DNA from: Chiua virens
Taxonomy: Eukaryota > Basidiomycota > Agaricomycetes > Boletales > Boletaceae
NCBI GenBank assembly: GCA_019787685.1
Contig: JAHNUO010000023.1
Coordinates: 426,732-490,731 of the forward strand
Length of the DNA: 64,000 nt
Direction: 5' to 3'
Positions 32,452-44,487 of this stretch are shown in pieces. The notes below the pieces were generated by a model, which was given only the letters and a program-made list of their open reading frames with translations, was not told the DNA's origin and did not search any database. Position 1 is the first letter of the stretch. Each line of letters begins with the position of its first letter. The position numbers and the translations under genes were made by a program.

Positions 32452-33896
32452 TGTAGAAAACAAATCATAGGTGGTATGAAAAAAGGTGGGGCGATAAGTT
32501 CATCCCAAGGGGGGTTATATTTGAAGGAATGAAGGGTTTGGGTTTGTCTAAGAGTCCTAGAGGCTGCTAAACAATCCAGAATGAAAAGTGGTCAATGTAA
32601 AAGTATCTGGGTGGAGTTGAGGCGATGAGAGTATTGATTCGAGTAGATGAGACGCAGAGAAACGATAGGACAAGGTAAAAGAAAAAAACTATCCAGCTCA
32701 CTCACACATGGGAGAGTAAACAGGAGATCTCCTGAATGCAGAAAGATGATATTTTTTTGTGTTAGAAACATGGTTTTATAGTCCTGGGCATAACCCAGGA
32801 CTGTTAAAGGTAATCCAACCCTAAGTAAGTGTGCAGGATCAACATAGGGTGAGTATGCTAAGAAGGGGTGTCAAACCTTGTAGATGACAAAGAAAGAAAA
32901 GGTGTTAGGATAGTAATGACCTTAATAAGGCCAAATCAAATAGAACAAGTCAAATCGGATGAAGCAGAATATGTACGATGAAACTGGATTGGATTGCATT
33001 GACTTGGATTGGACTTGGATTGGACTTGGATTGGATTCAGATGGATTTGGATGATCTGTAAATGCTAGGAATGAAACCAGTGTAGAAAAGTAATAATGGG
33101 GGATAAGAAGAAAGGTGGGGCGATTAGGTTCATCCCAAGGGGGGTTATATTTTGAAGGAATGATGGATTCAGGTTTGTCTAAGAGTCCTAGAGGCTGCTG
33201 AACGATCCGGAATGAAAAGCGGTTGATGTAAAAGTATCCAGGTGGAGGCGAGGACATGAGAGTATTGTTTCGAGTAGATGAGACGCAGAGGAACGATAAG
33301 ACGAGGTAAAAGAAAAACTATCCAGCTCACTCACACACAGGAGAGTAAACAGGAGATCTCCTGAACAATCCCCAAAAGACAATATTTTTGTGTTAGAAAC
33401 ATGGTTTTATAGTCCTGGGCATAACCCAGGACTGTTAAAGGTAATCCGACCCTAAGTAAGTGTACAGGATCAACGTAGGGTGAGTATGCTAAGAAGGAGT
33501 GTCAAACCTTGTAGATGACAAAGAAAGAAAAGGTGTTAGGATAGTAATGACCTTAATAAGGCCAAATTGAGTAGAACAAGTCAAATCAGATGGAGTGGAA
33601 TACGTACGAAGGAACCGGATTGGATCGCGTTGACTTGGATTGGACTTGGATTGGACTCAGATGATCTGTAAACACTAGGAATGAAACCGGGCTGGCACGA
33701 AGTTGATGGCGGATGAGACAGGAGGTGATATGACATGATGAAGAGCGAGGAAAATGTATCCTACAACCGTAGGGAGTATCTAACTCCTACACCGGGCTGG
33801 CACAAAGTCGATGGTGGATGAGATGGGAGGTGATATGACATGATGAAGAGCGAGGAAAAGGTATCCTACAACCATAGGGAGTATCTAACTCCTACA
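32452..33896 (-). repeat. Outer LTR-C, solo, containing another LTR-C
   Basis: On the plus strand it begins TGTAGAAAAC and ends ACTCCTACA. The flanks are gcac (32448-32451) and gcgc (33897-33900), equal except for one G-to-A at a CpG. It interrupts the FunK1 relic and is itself split at 33081 by a second LTR-C. Confidence 0.88.
33081..33791 (-). repeat. Inner LTR-C, solo, nested
   Basis: A 711-bp LTR inserted in the same orientation into the outer LTR-C. The flanks are ccag (33077-33080) and ccgg (33792-33795), again differing by one CpG transition. Confidence 0.88.
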
Positions 33897-33962
33897 GCGC
33901 CACCATTCAGAGCGACTCTGGCATATACTGGCCAGCTGGCAAGAGTCTCAGATGACCCCGTG
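33897..33962 (+). pseudogene. FunK1 relic, last codons after the LTR insertion
   Basis: With the LTR and one gcgc copy removed, the frame of 31898-32451 continues through SDSGIYWPAGKSLR to a TGA near 33953. This is the tail of the kinase relic. Confidence 0.45.
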
Positions 33963-35052
33963 ACAGTGACTCCAATGATTTCCTGCCTTCTAGCCCTGTA
34001 AAATGCACCCGGTTGTTAGCAGTGCCAAGCCAGCCTTCTGGTTCCAATTCTTGCCACTCTCTGAAGTGCAAGGCCTGTAGCATAGGCATGTTGTGTGACT
34101 GGACTTCCATGAGGCAAGAGCAATTTGTCTTTGGACAACTGCAGTTCAGTCAGTGACATATATTGGCCTTGATCATTTACAACCTCCCTTCTCTCATTGT
34201 TCTGGTGCTGTTATCAGTCTTGATCGCTTAGAACCTCATTCCCCACCTTCATGCCATTCAAGTGTTTGTGCTTCTGCCTGATTATGTCTTTTTAAGTGCA
34301 TAGTGATGTTCTTACATCCAAAATTTGTATTTATAAATGACTACTAGTGTTATTAGTTTGTATTGCACTGGTTACACCGCCTTGCATGTTGTGTGCAACC
34401 TGAACTTATTGGAGAGTTGTCAAATATTCTGACAATACTGTTCCCATGAAATGACTTTGACCCAAGGAACCTTTTGATGATGACCTTTCTGGTGAGTTCA
34501 GCTAATAACCTCTCAGACTGCTGATAGAACTTTATGATGCAGAAATGACAGCTAAGACCACACAGTCTGAGGTCATACCACATTGTTTCTCATGGGATGG
34601 AAAAGGTACAAGAGGGTCCATTCCACAACTACAGTGCCTTGAATGTACTTAGTCTGCAAAACCCTCACGATAGTCTGTTTGAAGTCTCAATGCTGCAACC
34701 CAAGGGCTCAAAGTTAACGCAATGGCCCCCTCTTACAACCATGACATAGTGGACAATGAGAGCCAAGTCCTCCTGTGTGCAGAATCCCTTAATCTATCAT
34801 CTCAGGTTTAGCCAGCTTTCACCCTCTCATAGTCTGGTCAGTTTGGGTTCAAATTACCCTCTCAGGTGACCCAGCTGTCCAGAGGGAGTGGGACAAGACT
34901 TAATGTATTGCCTGGGCACACTATTCAATTGTAAGTGCATTGCTTTACTTCTCCTCCCTGAGTCACCTCATTGTGTGATAGGTCCTCTGCACTCTCATCA
35001 CACTCTTCTTATCCTTCCTCGTGTAATTCTTCTATTTCATCCTCAATCTCAT
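33963..35052. other. No gene recognised
   Basis: CpG-poor sequence with only short frames (for example 33907-34110 and 34353-34583, minus strand). Probably decayed intergenic or old repeat DNA. Confidence 0.4.
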
Positions 35053-35762
35053 TGTAGGAGTTAGATACTCCTTACAGTTGTAGGATACCATTTCCTCACT
35101 CTTCATCATGACCTATCACCTCCCATCTCATCCGCCATCGACTTTGTGCCAGCCCAAGTTCATTCCTAGTGTTTACAGATCATCCAAATCCATCCAAATC
35201 CAATCCGAGTCCAATCCGAGTCAATGCGATCCAATCCAGTTTCATCATATGTATTCTGCTTCATCTGATTTGACTTGTTCTATTCGATTTGGCCTTATTA
35301 AGGTCATTACTATCCTAACACCTTTGTTTCCTTTGTTATCTACAAGGTTTGACACTCCTTCTTAAATACTCACCCTACATCAATCCTGTACACTTAGGGT
35401 CGGATTACCTTTAACAGTCCTGGGTTGTGCCCAGGACTATAAAACCATGTTTCTAACATAAAATATCATCTTTTTGCGTTCAGGAGATCTCCTGTTTTAC
35501 TCTCCCGTGTGTGAGTGAGCTGGATAGCTTTCCTTTTACCTCGTCCTATCGTTCCTCTGCACTTCATCTACTCAAATCAATCCTCTCATTGTCTCAACTC
35601 CACCCGGATACTTTTTCTCTAGCCACTTTTCATTCCGCATCGTTCAGCAGCCTCTAGGACTCTTAGACAAACCCAATTCCTTCATTCCTTCAAATATAAC
35701 CCCCCTTGGGATGAACTTATTGCCCCACCTTTCTTCATATCATCTATTTTTTGTTTTCTACA
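35053..35762 (+). repeat. Solo LTR-C, plus orientation
   Basis: Complete: starts TGTAGGAGTTAGATACTCC, ends TTTTCTACA. The flanks are tcat (35049-35052) and tcgt (35763-35766). It contains the inverted repeat GTCCTGGG-TTGT-GCCCAGGAC at 35417-35437 abutting TATAAAA. It serves as the reference copy for LTR-C. Confidence 0.9.
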
Positions 35763-36153
35763 TCGTCATGGCCTGGCACCGAGTCTACTGCTCTGACCTC
35801 TCATGCTCCGTCTGAATGCAGGTTGAATTACAACTATGGAAATGTGTGCAATGATATCGATTCCCACCTCTCACAGCCTAGGCAATGGTCTTTGCAACTC
35901 CTGTTGCTTGCAGCTGCGGCAGGTCAATCCCCTCTCAATTCATCATTGTCTTGTATGTGCCAATCCCTGGGACTACTTTGAGGATTGTCAGTTGTTCCTG
36001 GTATTCGAGACCATTTGCCCAATACTGCAACATCTTGTTCACTGTCACCATACCCTCCTGGAATATGCCAGACTGAGTTGTTCCATAAGTTACCCTCTTT
36101 ATCATTGATGTGTGCCATCATAATGTCATCCCTGGCAATCAGACACCAGAGAT

Positions 36154-37291
36154 ATGGTGAATGTGGGTGGTGACCCTGGTAGTGTCACATCTCCCTGTTG
36201 TATTGCATTTCCTGCAATTGATGAAGTTTCATCAGATGAGGACAAACATCTTGCCAAGTTTGTACTTTGCAACAAATGTAAGTGTTTGCTTTTCTGCAAG
36301 TACTTTGCTCATCTTCTACTTTTAACCTTAGACATTTCTGATGATCCAACTGCAAGTGAGTGAAAGATCATACAAATATCAGACTCATCTAATTAAAACT
36401 TGTTCAGGGTTAGGGCACGACAGTATAACTCCTAGAATTGGGGCCCATCTGGGTAAGTGAGCCAGTGCTCAATATATCTTATTGACCCATCAGCAGCAGA
36501 TATTGGAAATGGTGATGGTGAGTACTGTCAGCACAACCCCCTGTTGTAACCCCCCAATACCACACAACTTACAGTCATCTGAGATGATCAAGTATTGGAG
36601 AATTTCCCCAGAGTTCCTCACTTACCTTCTGTGACCAGTTTGGATGAGATAGAGGTCCCTATCTCAGTAGACCTTTATTTACAAAGTAAGTAAACAGTTC
36701 CACACTATACCCTACTAATCACATCACAGGAGATGTGGAAGACATGGATGCTCAGTACTGCCACTGCAACAGCATACCACATCATCCCTATAATGTGCAA
36801 TATCTGAATGAAGAGGATGCTGGTGGCCAAAGTAAGTAAACAGTCATTCACTCTATCCTACTACAAATCTCACAGGGAAAGCAGATGATGTCATTGCTCA
36901 ATACTGTCAACGCAACTGCCCTCCCCATCTTTCCGACGACACCAAACTTATGGCCATCCAGAACCAGCAATCTACATTGAATGGAATAGCTGTCCCTGTC
37001 TCAACAGGCAATCATGCCATGCTGTCCATTCATTGACTCCCTCTGTCATGTTCAATGTCTATCATCAGGACCATGTCTAGCAATCACAGCAGGGATCCAT
37101 CTCAGCTAAACTTTTATCCACCTGCTGTTTGTGATGTCATCAAGCTAGCTAAGCAGTTCTCCCACTGTGATCTTGCATTGGTTAACTCTTTCACCCTGCG
37201 CCCTCACTTCAATACAAAAGCCAGCAAATACATCAATGAAGCTATAGCTGAGCATCGTAACTTAGGATTACTTGAACTGGAAGGTAAGCAT
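36154..37291 (+). pseudogene. DUF6532 gene, 5' part (split by Gypsy copy 2)
   Basis: Short exons with GTAAGT donors occur at about 36690 and 36830. The last exon reads DPSQLNFYPPAVCDVIKLAK and FNTKASKYINEAIAEHR, the FYPP opening and first helices of the DUF6532 domain. The frame runs through GLLELEG to the insertion of Gypsy copy 2 at 37292. With the 10.8-kb element removed, it continues without a shift into 48117. Two of the upstream exon-intron units look like a tandem duplication. The initiating exon is uncertain and stops near 37035 may be intronic or damage. Confidence 0.6.
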
Positions 37292-38177
37292 TGAAGAAAT
37301 AAAGAACGGGCTGGTGTGACAGGAACAGGGTTAGTAGAACTGTCAGATAGAAAGAAAAGGGATGGGCGCGAGTATGACTCGTCCCAAGGGGTTCTGAGGT
37401 TGGAGACGAAGTGTCAAGGCGTTGACAGGAGCTTTGAAAGCAATCCGGACGCGTTCCCAGGTGAAACCGTACGAAGGTTGACAAAACCGGCCGAAACGCG
37501 GACAGTCGGATAGTTCGGCGACAAGGCAGAGACTCGAGCACAACGGTGATTGAGTACGAGTAAGGGTGGATAGAAAAGATAGTTAAATGGGCGAGGTGAC
37601 TTAGAATGCGAGAGAAAACGGGGATCCAAAGATAAAGTTTTTATTTACGAACACAAATTTTATAGTCTCAGGTATTCCCCGGGACTTTTACAGCGGATAA
37701 AGTATCAAATAAATAAGGAAGGCGTACGTATACGGAGCCAACTCTCATGGAGATCGACCCATGAAAAGGAAAACAATGTTCTGTCAAGATGGGATAAGGT
37801 TTGATCCGTGAATCAATGGACTACCTTTAAAACGTCGTACGACCTGACTATCTGTTCCTTATAACCAATCGGATACGTGTCGATAACATGGAACCATCTA
37901 AAAAAATATCTAAGAAGGTACGAAATAAAATAGAACTTGGACAAAAAGAGAGTTGATTAGTGTACGTCGTGCGATCCCGATCGAGCAACCTGATTCGGTC
38001 ACCTCGCGCGAAAACGTGTAAGAACAAAGAACAAAACATACGAATATGGGTTGGATCCACTCGGATGGACACGGGACCACGACGGACAGGTAGGACAATC
38101 GATATGGGCAATCCGGGCATCCTGTAAACAAAGCGGGAACACGGGTTTATCACCTCAAGGGGTCATTGACTCCTACA
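37292..38177 (-). repeat. 3' LTR of Gypsy copy 2 (LTR-D)
   Basis: Plus strand runs TGAAGAAATAAAG to ACTCCTACA. Nearly identical to 47230-48116. The antisense gene starts 162 nt beyond its inner end. Confidence 0.93.
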
Positions 38178-38338
38178 CCCGACAAGGACTTGAATACTGA
38201 CTGTCCTCAGTCAGTCACGTGACACCCGCGAACGCTGACCTTGAACCGGTGACTTGGATCGGCCGCACATTAAAGCCTCGCGTTGGCCGTCCGTTCTTTC
38301 GACAAGTTTACTCTCCTCCCGCTTCGCTACTTGTCACC

Positions 38339-39590
38339 ATGTTTCTTACATCCCTCGACTCCATCCTTGCATTCGCAGACTCTCCCGTCAATGAGGCGAC
38401 TGTCAAGGTTGAGAAGGACCTCACACAAGGAAAGGATCGGATTGCGGCTGTGGCGCTGGCGGTGCCGGATGATAAGGAGGAGCTGCAAGAAGAACAGGAG
38501 GGATAGTGCCAGGAGTGGCAACGGGCTTTGGTACTTCGCGAATTTCTTAGGGTTGGTCGGGTATTAACCGGACTTGTAGGAGCATCTAAATACCGCCCTT
38601 AGCCAGGCTAAATCGCACGGCGTTTCCTGCCACCTCAGCGACGAGACGGTGAAGATGATGCACGAAGCAACCACATTTTTTCATAGATGGCAGGGGGAAG
38701 TAGCTCAACGCGCGGATGCTCAGAGACAACAAACCGCCTCAGGCAAGGCAACGGGGGGTGGGTCGTTTGGATCCGCTTCGCTTCTGGGTGATTCGGTCGC
38801 GAGGACAGGCAAGACCGTTGAGGTCGAGGCTGGCAGGAAGCACAAGGTGAGACTGCTGTTACCTCAGATGTTTCGCTCTGTTAACGGTTCTTTTCAGCGG
38901 TCTGCTCGTAAGGCCGCTATGGATGAGAGCCCGTGTGACAAGGAGGAGGAGGTGGTAGTCGAGGGTCCGCTTAAAATTCCAGATCGTATGGTTCACGACC
39001 CGGCGTGCGAGATGTGCGCTCGGACTAGTAAGTTGTGCGCGGGGATTCCAGGTCGCACTTGTGATCCTTGCTTCAAAGCCAAGGCCCGGTGCAACAAGTC
39101 AAGTGGTCGGGGTGCTAAGAGTGGGCCGTCGGTTGAGAAGTGGAAACTAGCGGATCTGAAGGCCAAGGCTGCAGGTAGGACCTCTCTCCTCGGATCACAT
39201 CAACTTGGCTGATCTTTTTCGTAGCGTTACCCGTTATCGGTTACCATCCCGGCTCGCAAGGCCATGGTCGATCCTTCACCCGTGTCTCCTCCGACACCGG
39301 ATGCGCCCGAGCCACTCTTCTACGAGTCCAAGCCTGTGTCTCCACTCCCTTTTCAAGATGGGGGGGAAGAAGTAGAGTCGCCCAAGAAGAAGTCTAAGAC
39401 TGGCTCGCCGTCTGAGCCTTACGATGGGGCGGACGATATCCAACGTGCTATGCTCTCTCTAGAGGCGAAGTTCCTGTCGACCAGGTCCTTCTTCAAGGAG
39501 CTTCAGGCCTGTGCTTCGGCCATGGAATCGTATGTCGCTTCGCAGCAGGGGGAACTGGATAGGGTAAAGCTGGTGTTTGGAATGTCTTGA
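38339..39590 (+). pseudogene. Antisense Zn2Cys6-like gene, copy 2
   Basis: Same three-exon layout as 8271-9524: exons 38339-38530, 38580-39174 and 39225-39590, with introns of 49 and 50 nt at the same places. The start ATG at 38339 is in the same TCACC context. The six Cys are all kept (CEMCARTSKLC, CDPCFKAKARC). Lesions: TGG-to-TAG in exon 1 (38504-38506) and loss of 2 nt near 39236 in exon 3 that shifts the frame before the coiled coil. It is antisense to pol. Conservation of splice sites and Cys positions in a second copy supports a real gene. Confidence 0.75.
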
Positions 39591-40212
39591 GTCGTTTCCA
39601 GCCCGTCCCTACTTGTATGATAGTGTATAGTCGATATCCGTATCCGTGTCCGTGTCTGTGCCCATGTCCGAGTGAGATCCCTAAGTACGAAAACAAGGAT
39701 TAGAAGGGTAACAAAACGATACGAATGAAAAGAGATCTGAATGAATGACACCTGAGCGCGGGGTTCCGCCTGTCTTGTTTTCTTCGGTCATCTATCGCGT
39801 CTTTGCCTGCTTTTGTAGCCTTTATCGTCTATATCGGTCGAAAGCAGATTGGTAAAACTACCACCGGGTCAAAACGTGCGTGTGCCCCATCACGCGTTCG
39901 AAGACGAAAATCTAGGTATTAGTTCATTGGGGCAGGAGGGGAAATGGATAGATGTCTGTTTTTCTGTTTTTCTGGTTTTTTCTTATCTACGGTTTTTAGA
40001 TCTTTTCGGTCTGACTGAGCGAGAAAGCGGAGGATGTGAGTGAGTGAAGTTCTATGGGGTCTCGTAAGACTTTATTATTGGCTCGGATATCATTTTTCTT
40101 TGAAATCAAGTACACCGGACGAAACCCGGGGTGAAATAGAGGGCACTGGACTAAACCCAGGATAGAATAAATACGTATCAGGCGGTATAAGGGGGGCGGT
40201 AACGACAGAAGG
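39591..40212. other. Spacer between antisense gene and pol, copy 2
   Basis: Counterpart of 7649-8270. It contains the GGACAC/GGATAT-type satellite near 39640-39670 and no supported gene. Confidence 0.6.
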
Positions 40213-41976
40213 CTAGTCTTGCGAGACATCGCCCTCGTCTTCATCTTTGCACTTGACATCTTCCTCAGCATCAGAGTGGTCATATTCCTCATCGCCTATT
40301 CCGGTCAGTTCAGTAACCGGAATAGTGATTTTCGTCCATGGAAAGTAAGGTAGCAAGCGAAACGCCGCATACCTCAGTTTCGAAATGGCGCTGTCCAACT
40401 CGGCTAGCAGATACAATCCTCCAGTAGTCCTGCAAAGGACCACCATTGGACTGAGGTAGCGTGGCTTCATTTTCCAGTTCAGCTCCTTCTCAATCCGCGT
40501 ATTTCGAACCAAGACTAGGTCACCCGAACTAAACTCTTTCGTCCGTATCCGGTTCTTGAATCGCGCCTCAAAATCTTTAAGGGACGCAAACCGTGATGCC
40601 AAGACGCGTTCTCGGATAGAATCGATATCTGTTTGACGCTTTTGGAGCTGAGGAGCTCTCCAAGCTATCAAGCTTTCGCTAGAAACTGGGTCAGCATTAG
40701 GAACGGGAACGAGAAATGTTGCCTCTGATAAATCGAACGGAAAAAGTGGCTTGACACCATGTACCATAAAGTACGGCAAAAGACCGGTTGTTTTGAGTAT
40801 AGTGACGCGGTCAGCCCAGAAAACGGAGTGAGCGATTGTCGGCCAGCGAACTTCCCCTCCCAGGGTACTTTTTACGATGGCCTCCCGGACATCAAGATGA
40901 CGCCGTTCGACAATGCTGTTCGCCTGAGAGTTGTAAGGGGAAATCCGGATATGGTGGATACCGTATTGGGTAGCCAAGTTGTCGAGTGCCTGTACGAATG
41001 CCGGACCGTTGTCCGTAATGAGCTCAGAGACGGCTCCCCAACGGCATAGGATATCTTCAAAAATAAAAGATGCGATGGAGGACGCATTCTTGGATCGCAA
41101 CATGCGCCATTCAGGATACACAGTAAGAGCGCATCGGGCCTGTACAATATACCGGTATCTGCCTGATCGAGGCATTACCATCGTGTCGATGTGGACTTTG
41201 TGAAATAGCCCGCCCATAACTGGTACAGTAGGAGGGATATGAAACTTCTGCGTCTGTCGAATTTGACACTCGTGGCAGGTACGGGTATACCATTTGACGT
41301 CATTGATGAGCAGAGGCCACCAGAAACGTAGCAGTAACCGTGTCCGAACCGAGAAGACGCCTTTGTGTCCAAGGTTGTCATGCGCCTCCTTAATGAGTCC
41401 GTAATGGCGTTCTCTTGGCACGACTAACTGGTGTCTGCCATGTGGTTCTCGACGATAGAGAGATCCGTTTAGAAGGAAGAACCGGGTCGCGGAATTAACG
41501 AAGGAGGTGAAGTTGCGATCTGTCATATCCGGAGGACGGACCCGGTCATCGAGGAATAGGCGAATCTGATCAATGCGCGCTTCTTTTGCCAGAGCTTTGG
41601 GGGAGCGGGGGATAACCGGTTCTGGTTCTGCCGGTTCTGCCGTAGGAGAAACAAATATGGATATGGATTGGAAGGAATGTGTGATGGAATGTCTGTTAAT
41701 GTGAGCAAACCGACCCGGTGGTGGCAACCAGTCGTTTAACAATGCCATAGAGAAGGAATATGCTTGGTCCAACCAATCCTCGAAATCATCCTCTTCAGGA
41801 GGGTCATTCTCAGATGGTGGACGACGAGAGAGTCCGTCTGTGCCAGTATGTTGGGTAGCAGGGACGTGAACGAGGCGAAAATTGAATAACAAAATGCCTG
41901 CGATCCACCTATTAATGGTCGCGTTGGGCTGGAGGTCCAGGTTATTGATCATACCTTTAACGTATTTTGCGTCGAC
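40213..41976 (-). pseudogene. RNase H C-terminus and integrase, copy 2
   Basis: Continues pol after the LTR-B insertion, from KYVKGMINN through the RNase H end. Integrase has KEAHDNLGHKG and CHEC, then Asp in VHIDTMV, Asp in ITDNGPAF and Glu in SIVERRHLD. The frame is open to the stop at 40213 and closely matches copy 1, including the acidic tail ending GDVSQD. On its own the DDE core looks complete. It is separated from the RT part by 733 bp of foreign LTR. Confidence 0.9.
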
Positions 41977-42709
41977 TGTTATGATAGTTCCAGGTAGGAC
42001 CTAGCGTAGCCGCAAAAGCGCCAAGTACCAAGTGGCTGCGATAACTCAAACAACCACCACTTGATACGTGGTGCGCTGAAGAGTTGAACGAGGGATTCTG
42101 GTCAGCTGATTGCTACCAGAGAGACGAGTGAAGACTCAGGCATTGCTGAGAATTGTCCGGTTGGGAATCTATACCCGAGGGACGGTCGAGGGTCAAGGGT
42201 TGACTACGATGAGTCCAAGTGGTGTGTCAAGGGACGATGAGAGAAGTCCCTGGTCAAGTGGTCACAGGCGCTGTGGCGAGTGGAGCAGAGATACTCAGCT
42301 AGTATTGCGGAGATCAAGACTAGAGTACAGGAGTATCGCTGCGGGGTATTTATACTACAAGAACTGCGCACGGACCAAGTAACTAAAAGGGGGTGGCCAG
42401 AAGAGCGGAAGGGGTAAAGGGCCAAAAGGAGTGTGCAGTAATCAAAAGGGGAAATCGTACGATGCGATGGCAGCGGACGATGACGAAGACGAAATGACAA
42501 ATGCGAAGCCATCGGATGATGACGAGAATGGAATGAGTAAGCGCGATGCCATCGGATGATGACGAGAAGAGAAAAACGTAAGCATCCGGGTAATGCCGGT
42601 GCGGAGTTACAAGAGTGAAAGAAAACAAGTACGGATGAACGTACAAAGATACCTAGGTATCAAGTGTAGGGAAGAAGTACAAGTGAAGTGAAAGAAAGAA
42701 ATTGTAACA
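41977..42709. repeat. Solo LTR-B inside pol of copy 2
   Basis: Starts TGTTATGATAG, ends TTGTAACA. Perfect 5-bp duplication tcgac at 41972-41976 and 42710-42714. It breaks the RNase H coding sequence after VEVD. Confidence 0.95.
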
Positions 42710-44481
42710 TCGACTTCCACTGTGAAATTGGCAACACCGAACACGAATATCCGGACTGCTCGCAAAGCGCAGAACAATCCGTACAGCTCCAATTTGGCCT
42801 GAGAGTAGCGGCTCTCGACCTCTGTGAGACTAATTGAACCGAAGCGGTTCGGGTACCTCTTGCCGTCATCTCCTTCCTGCAACAAGATATAGCCAACCGC
42901 GATGTATGACGTATCCACTGCAAGGATAACCTTGTTCCCGGATTCGTAATCCAGGCGACGAAGAGCAGGGGAGTGACAGATCGCATCCTTGAGATGCAGC
43001 ATAGCAATTTGTTGGGGTTCTCCCCATTCAAATGAGACGCTCTTTCGGGTCAAGTTGACCAACGGTCGAGCAATCGTAGCAAAATTTTTGATGAAAATTC
43101 GAAGAACACCGCACACACCTAAGAATCCACATACTTGCGTAAGGTTCTGACACTCGGGCCAGTCGCGGATTTTTTGTACCTTCTTCTCGTGAGGGATACG
43201 GCCATCAGCCGTACACTTGTGTCCGACTATGGTCGCGTCTGGTGCTGCGAGTACGAATTTCTTAGCGGATACCATTACTCCGACGTTTTGTAGTCATTGT
43301 AGGATGCGATGGACTACGAGGAGGTGCTCCCAGATGAAGCGATGAATACCCGGATTTTCTGCGATGGTTTTGTAAGAGCCATCCGAATTTTGGTAGCGGG
43401 TCGAGACTGTTTTGACTGGCAGATCATCTATGAATGGATAGGTATAACGAGGTATCTCGTCCTGCAAAATAAATGACATGTCAGCCTGATAGATTTGTAC
43501 CGCATTTGTGTACCCCATGGGTACCGTAGTGAGCCGGTGCAGACCCATTGGACTGTTGAAAGTGGTGAGGTCGTGTGAATCTGGGTGTAATGGACGTTGG
43601 TCATATCCGGCAAACAAGTCCATCATCCCGTATACTGCATATCCGGCAAAAGATTCCGCGAAGTGTTCGACGAGGGGTGGGGTAGAAGAGTTGCGGATTG
43701 TGACTGCGTTCAGCGGCTGCAAGTCGTGGACGAGTCGTAGCGATTTACCGTCCTGTTTTATGACGCAAAACCACCGCGATCGATAGGCAGATGTCGAGGG
43801 TTCATACACACCGGACGCAATCCGGTCCTTGATAATCTGGATCGTGTCAGCCCACATTGCAGGGGGAACTGGGATGTTTCACAGTATCCAAGGCGTATGA
43901 GGTATGGTAGGAATTTTGACAGGGGGAAAATATTGTTCGAGGAGACAGCCCTGCTTGGTCGGTATCCAAGCAAAGGCCGTTTCGTGTTCGCGGACGATCC
44001 ATCGGATTAATTTGACTTCTTCTGGCCATAGCCAGTTAGCCAGGTCAAGATCTAAAGCATCAGCGCGTTCCTGTGTGAAACGTTGTCCAGGGGTAAAGTC
44101 GGGTGGATGAGTAGGTAAAGGTTTCAGTCCGGCAATAGGATCGTCTGGCAGAGATCGTGTGATACGAAACTCCTCCCCGGTAGGAACAACTACCGACCGA
44201 ACTTTACGTGCTACCGGTTTATAAACCAGCGCGTGCGAAATGGTATCATACGAATAAATGGAAGTGATAGCAGAAAGAACGTCTGGATTAGGGTCTGTAC
44301 GCGTGGATGACAAAAATGAGTAATCGGTCGAAGGCGGGACTGGTCCGATCGAAAGAGGTGGAAGCTGTGTGTAAGAAGTCGGGAAATAGAGAGATGAAAC
44401 GAATGACGGTTTTAAAAAAAAACGAAACCAGATGCGACGCGGATAGAAGATTGAAATCTCCCCGATTGGTATACGGATCAT
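42710..44481 (-). pseudogene. RT and RNase H N-terminus, copy 2
   Basis: Starts at ATG 44481 (MIRIPIGEISIFYP), in the same frame as gag-pro and just after the conserved TAG. The T run has nine T, giving the intact early reading frame that copy 1 has lost. RT motifs match copy 1 (YGMMDLFAGYDQRPL, VPMGYTNAVQIYQ, FIDD). In-frame TGA codons near 43878 and 43293 stand where copy 1 has CGA. It ends in RNase H at VEVD, where LTR-B is inserted. Confidence 0.9.
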
Positions 44482-44487
44482 CGATAG

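Noticed and set aside
37242..37629. Small frames inside LTR-D copies (also 10318-10604, 47129-47567, 9710-10013)
   Set aside because: They recur only because the LTR recurs; no start context or domain.
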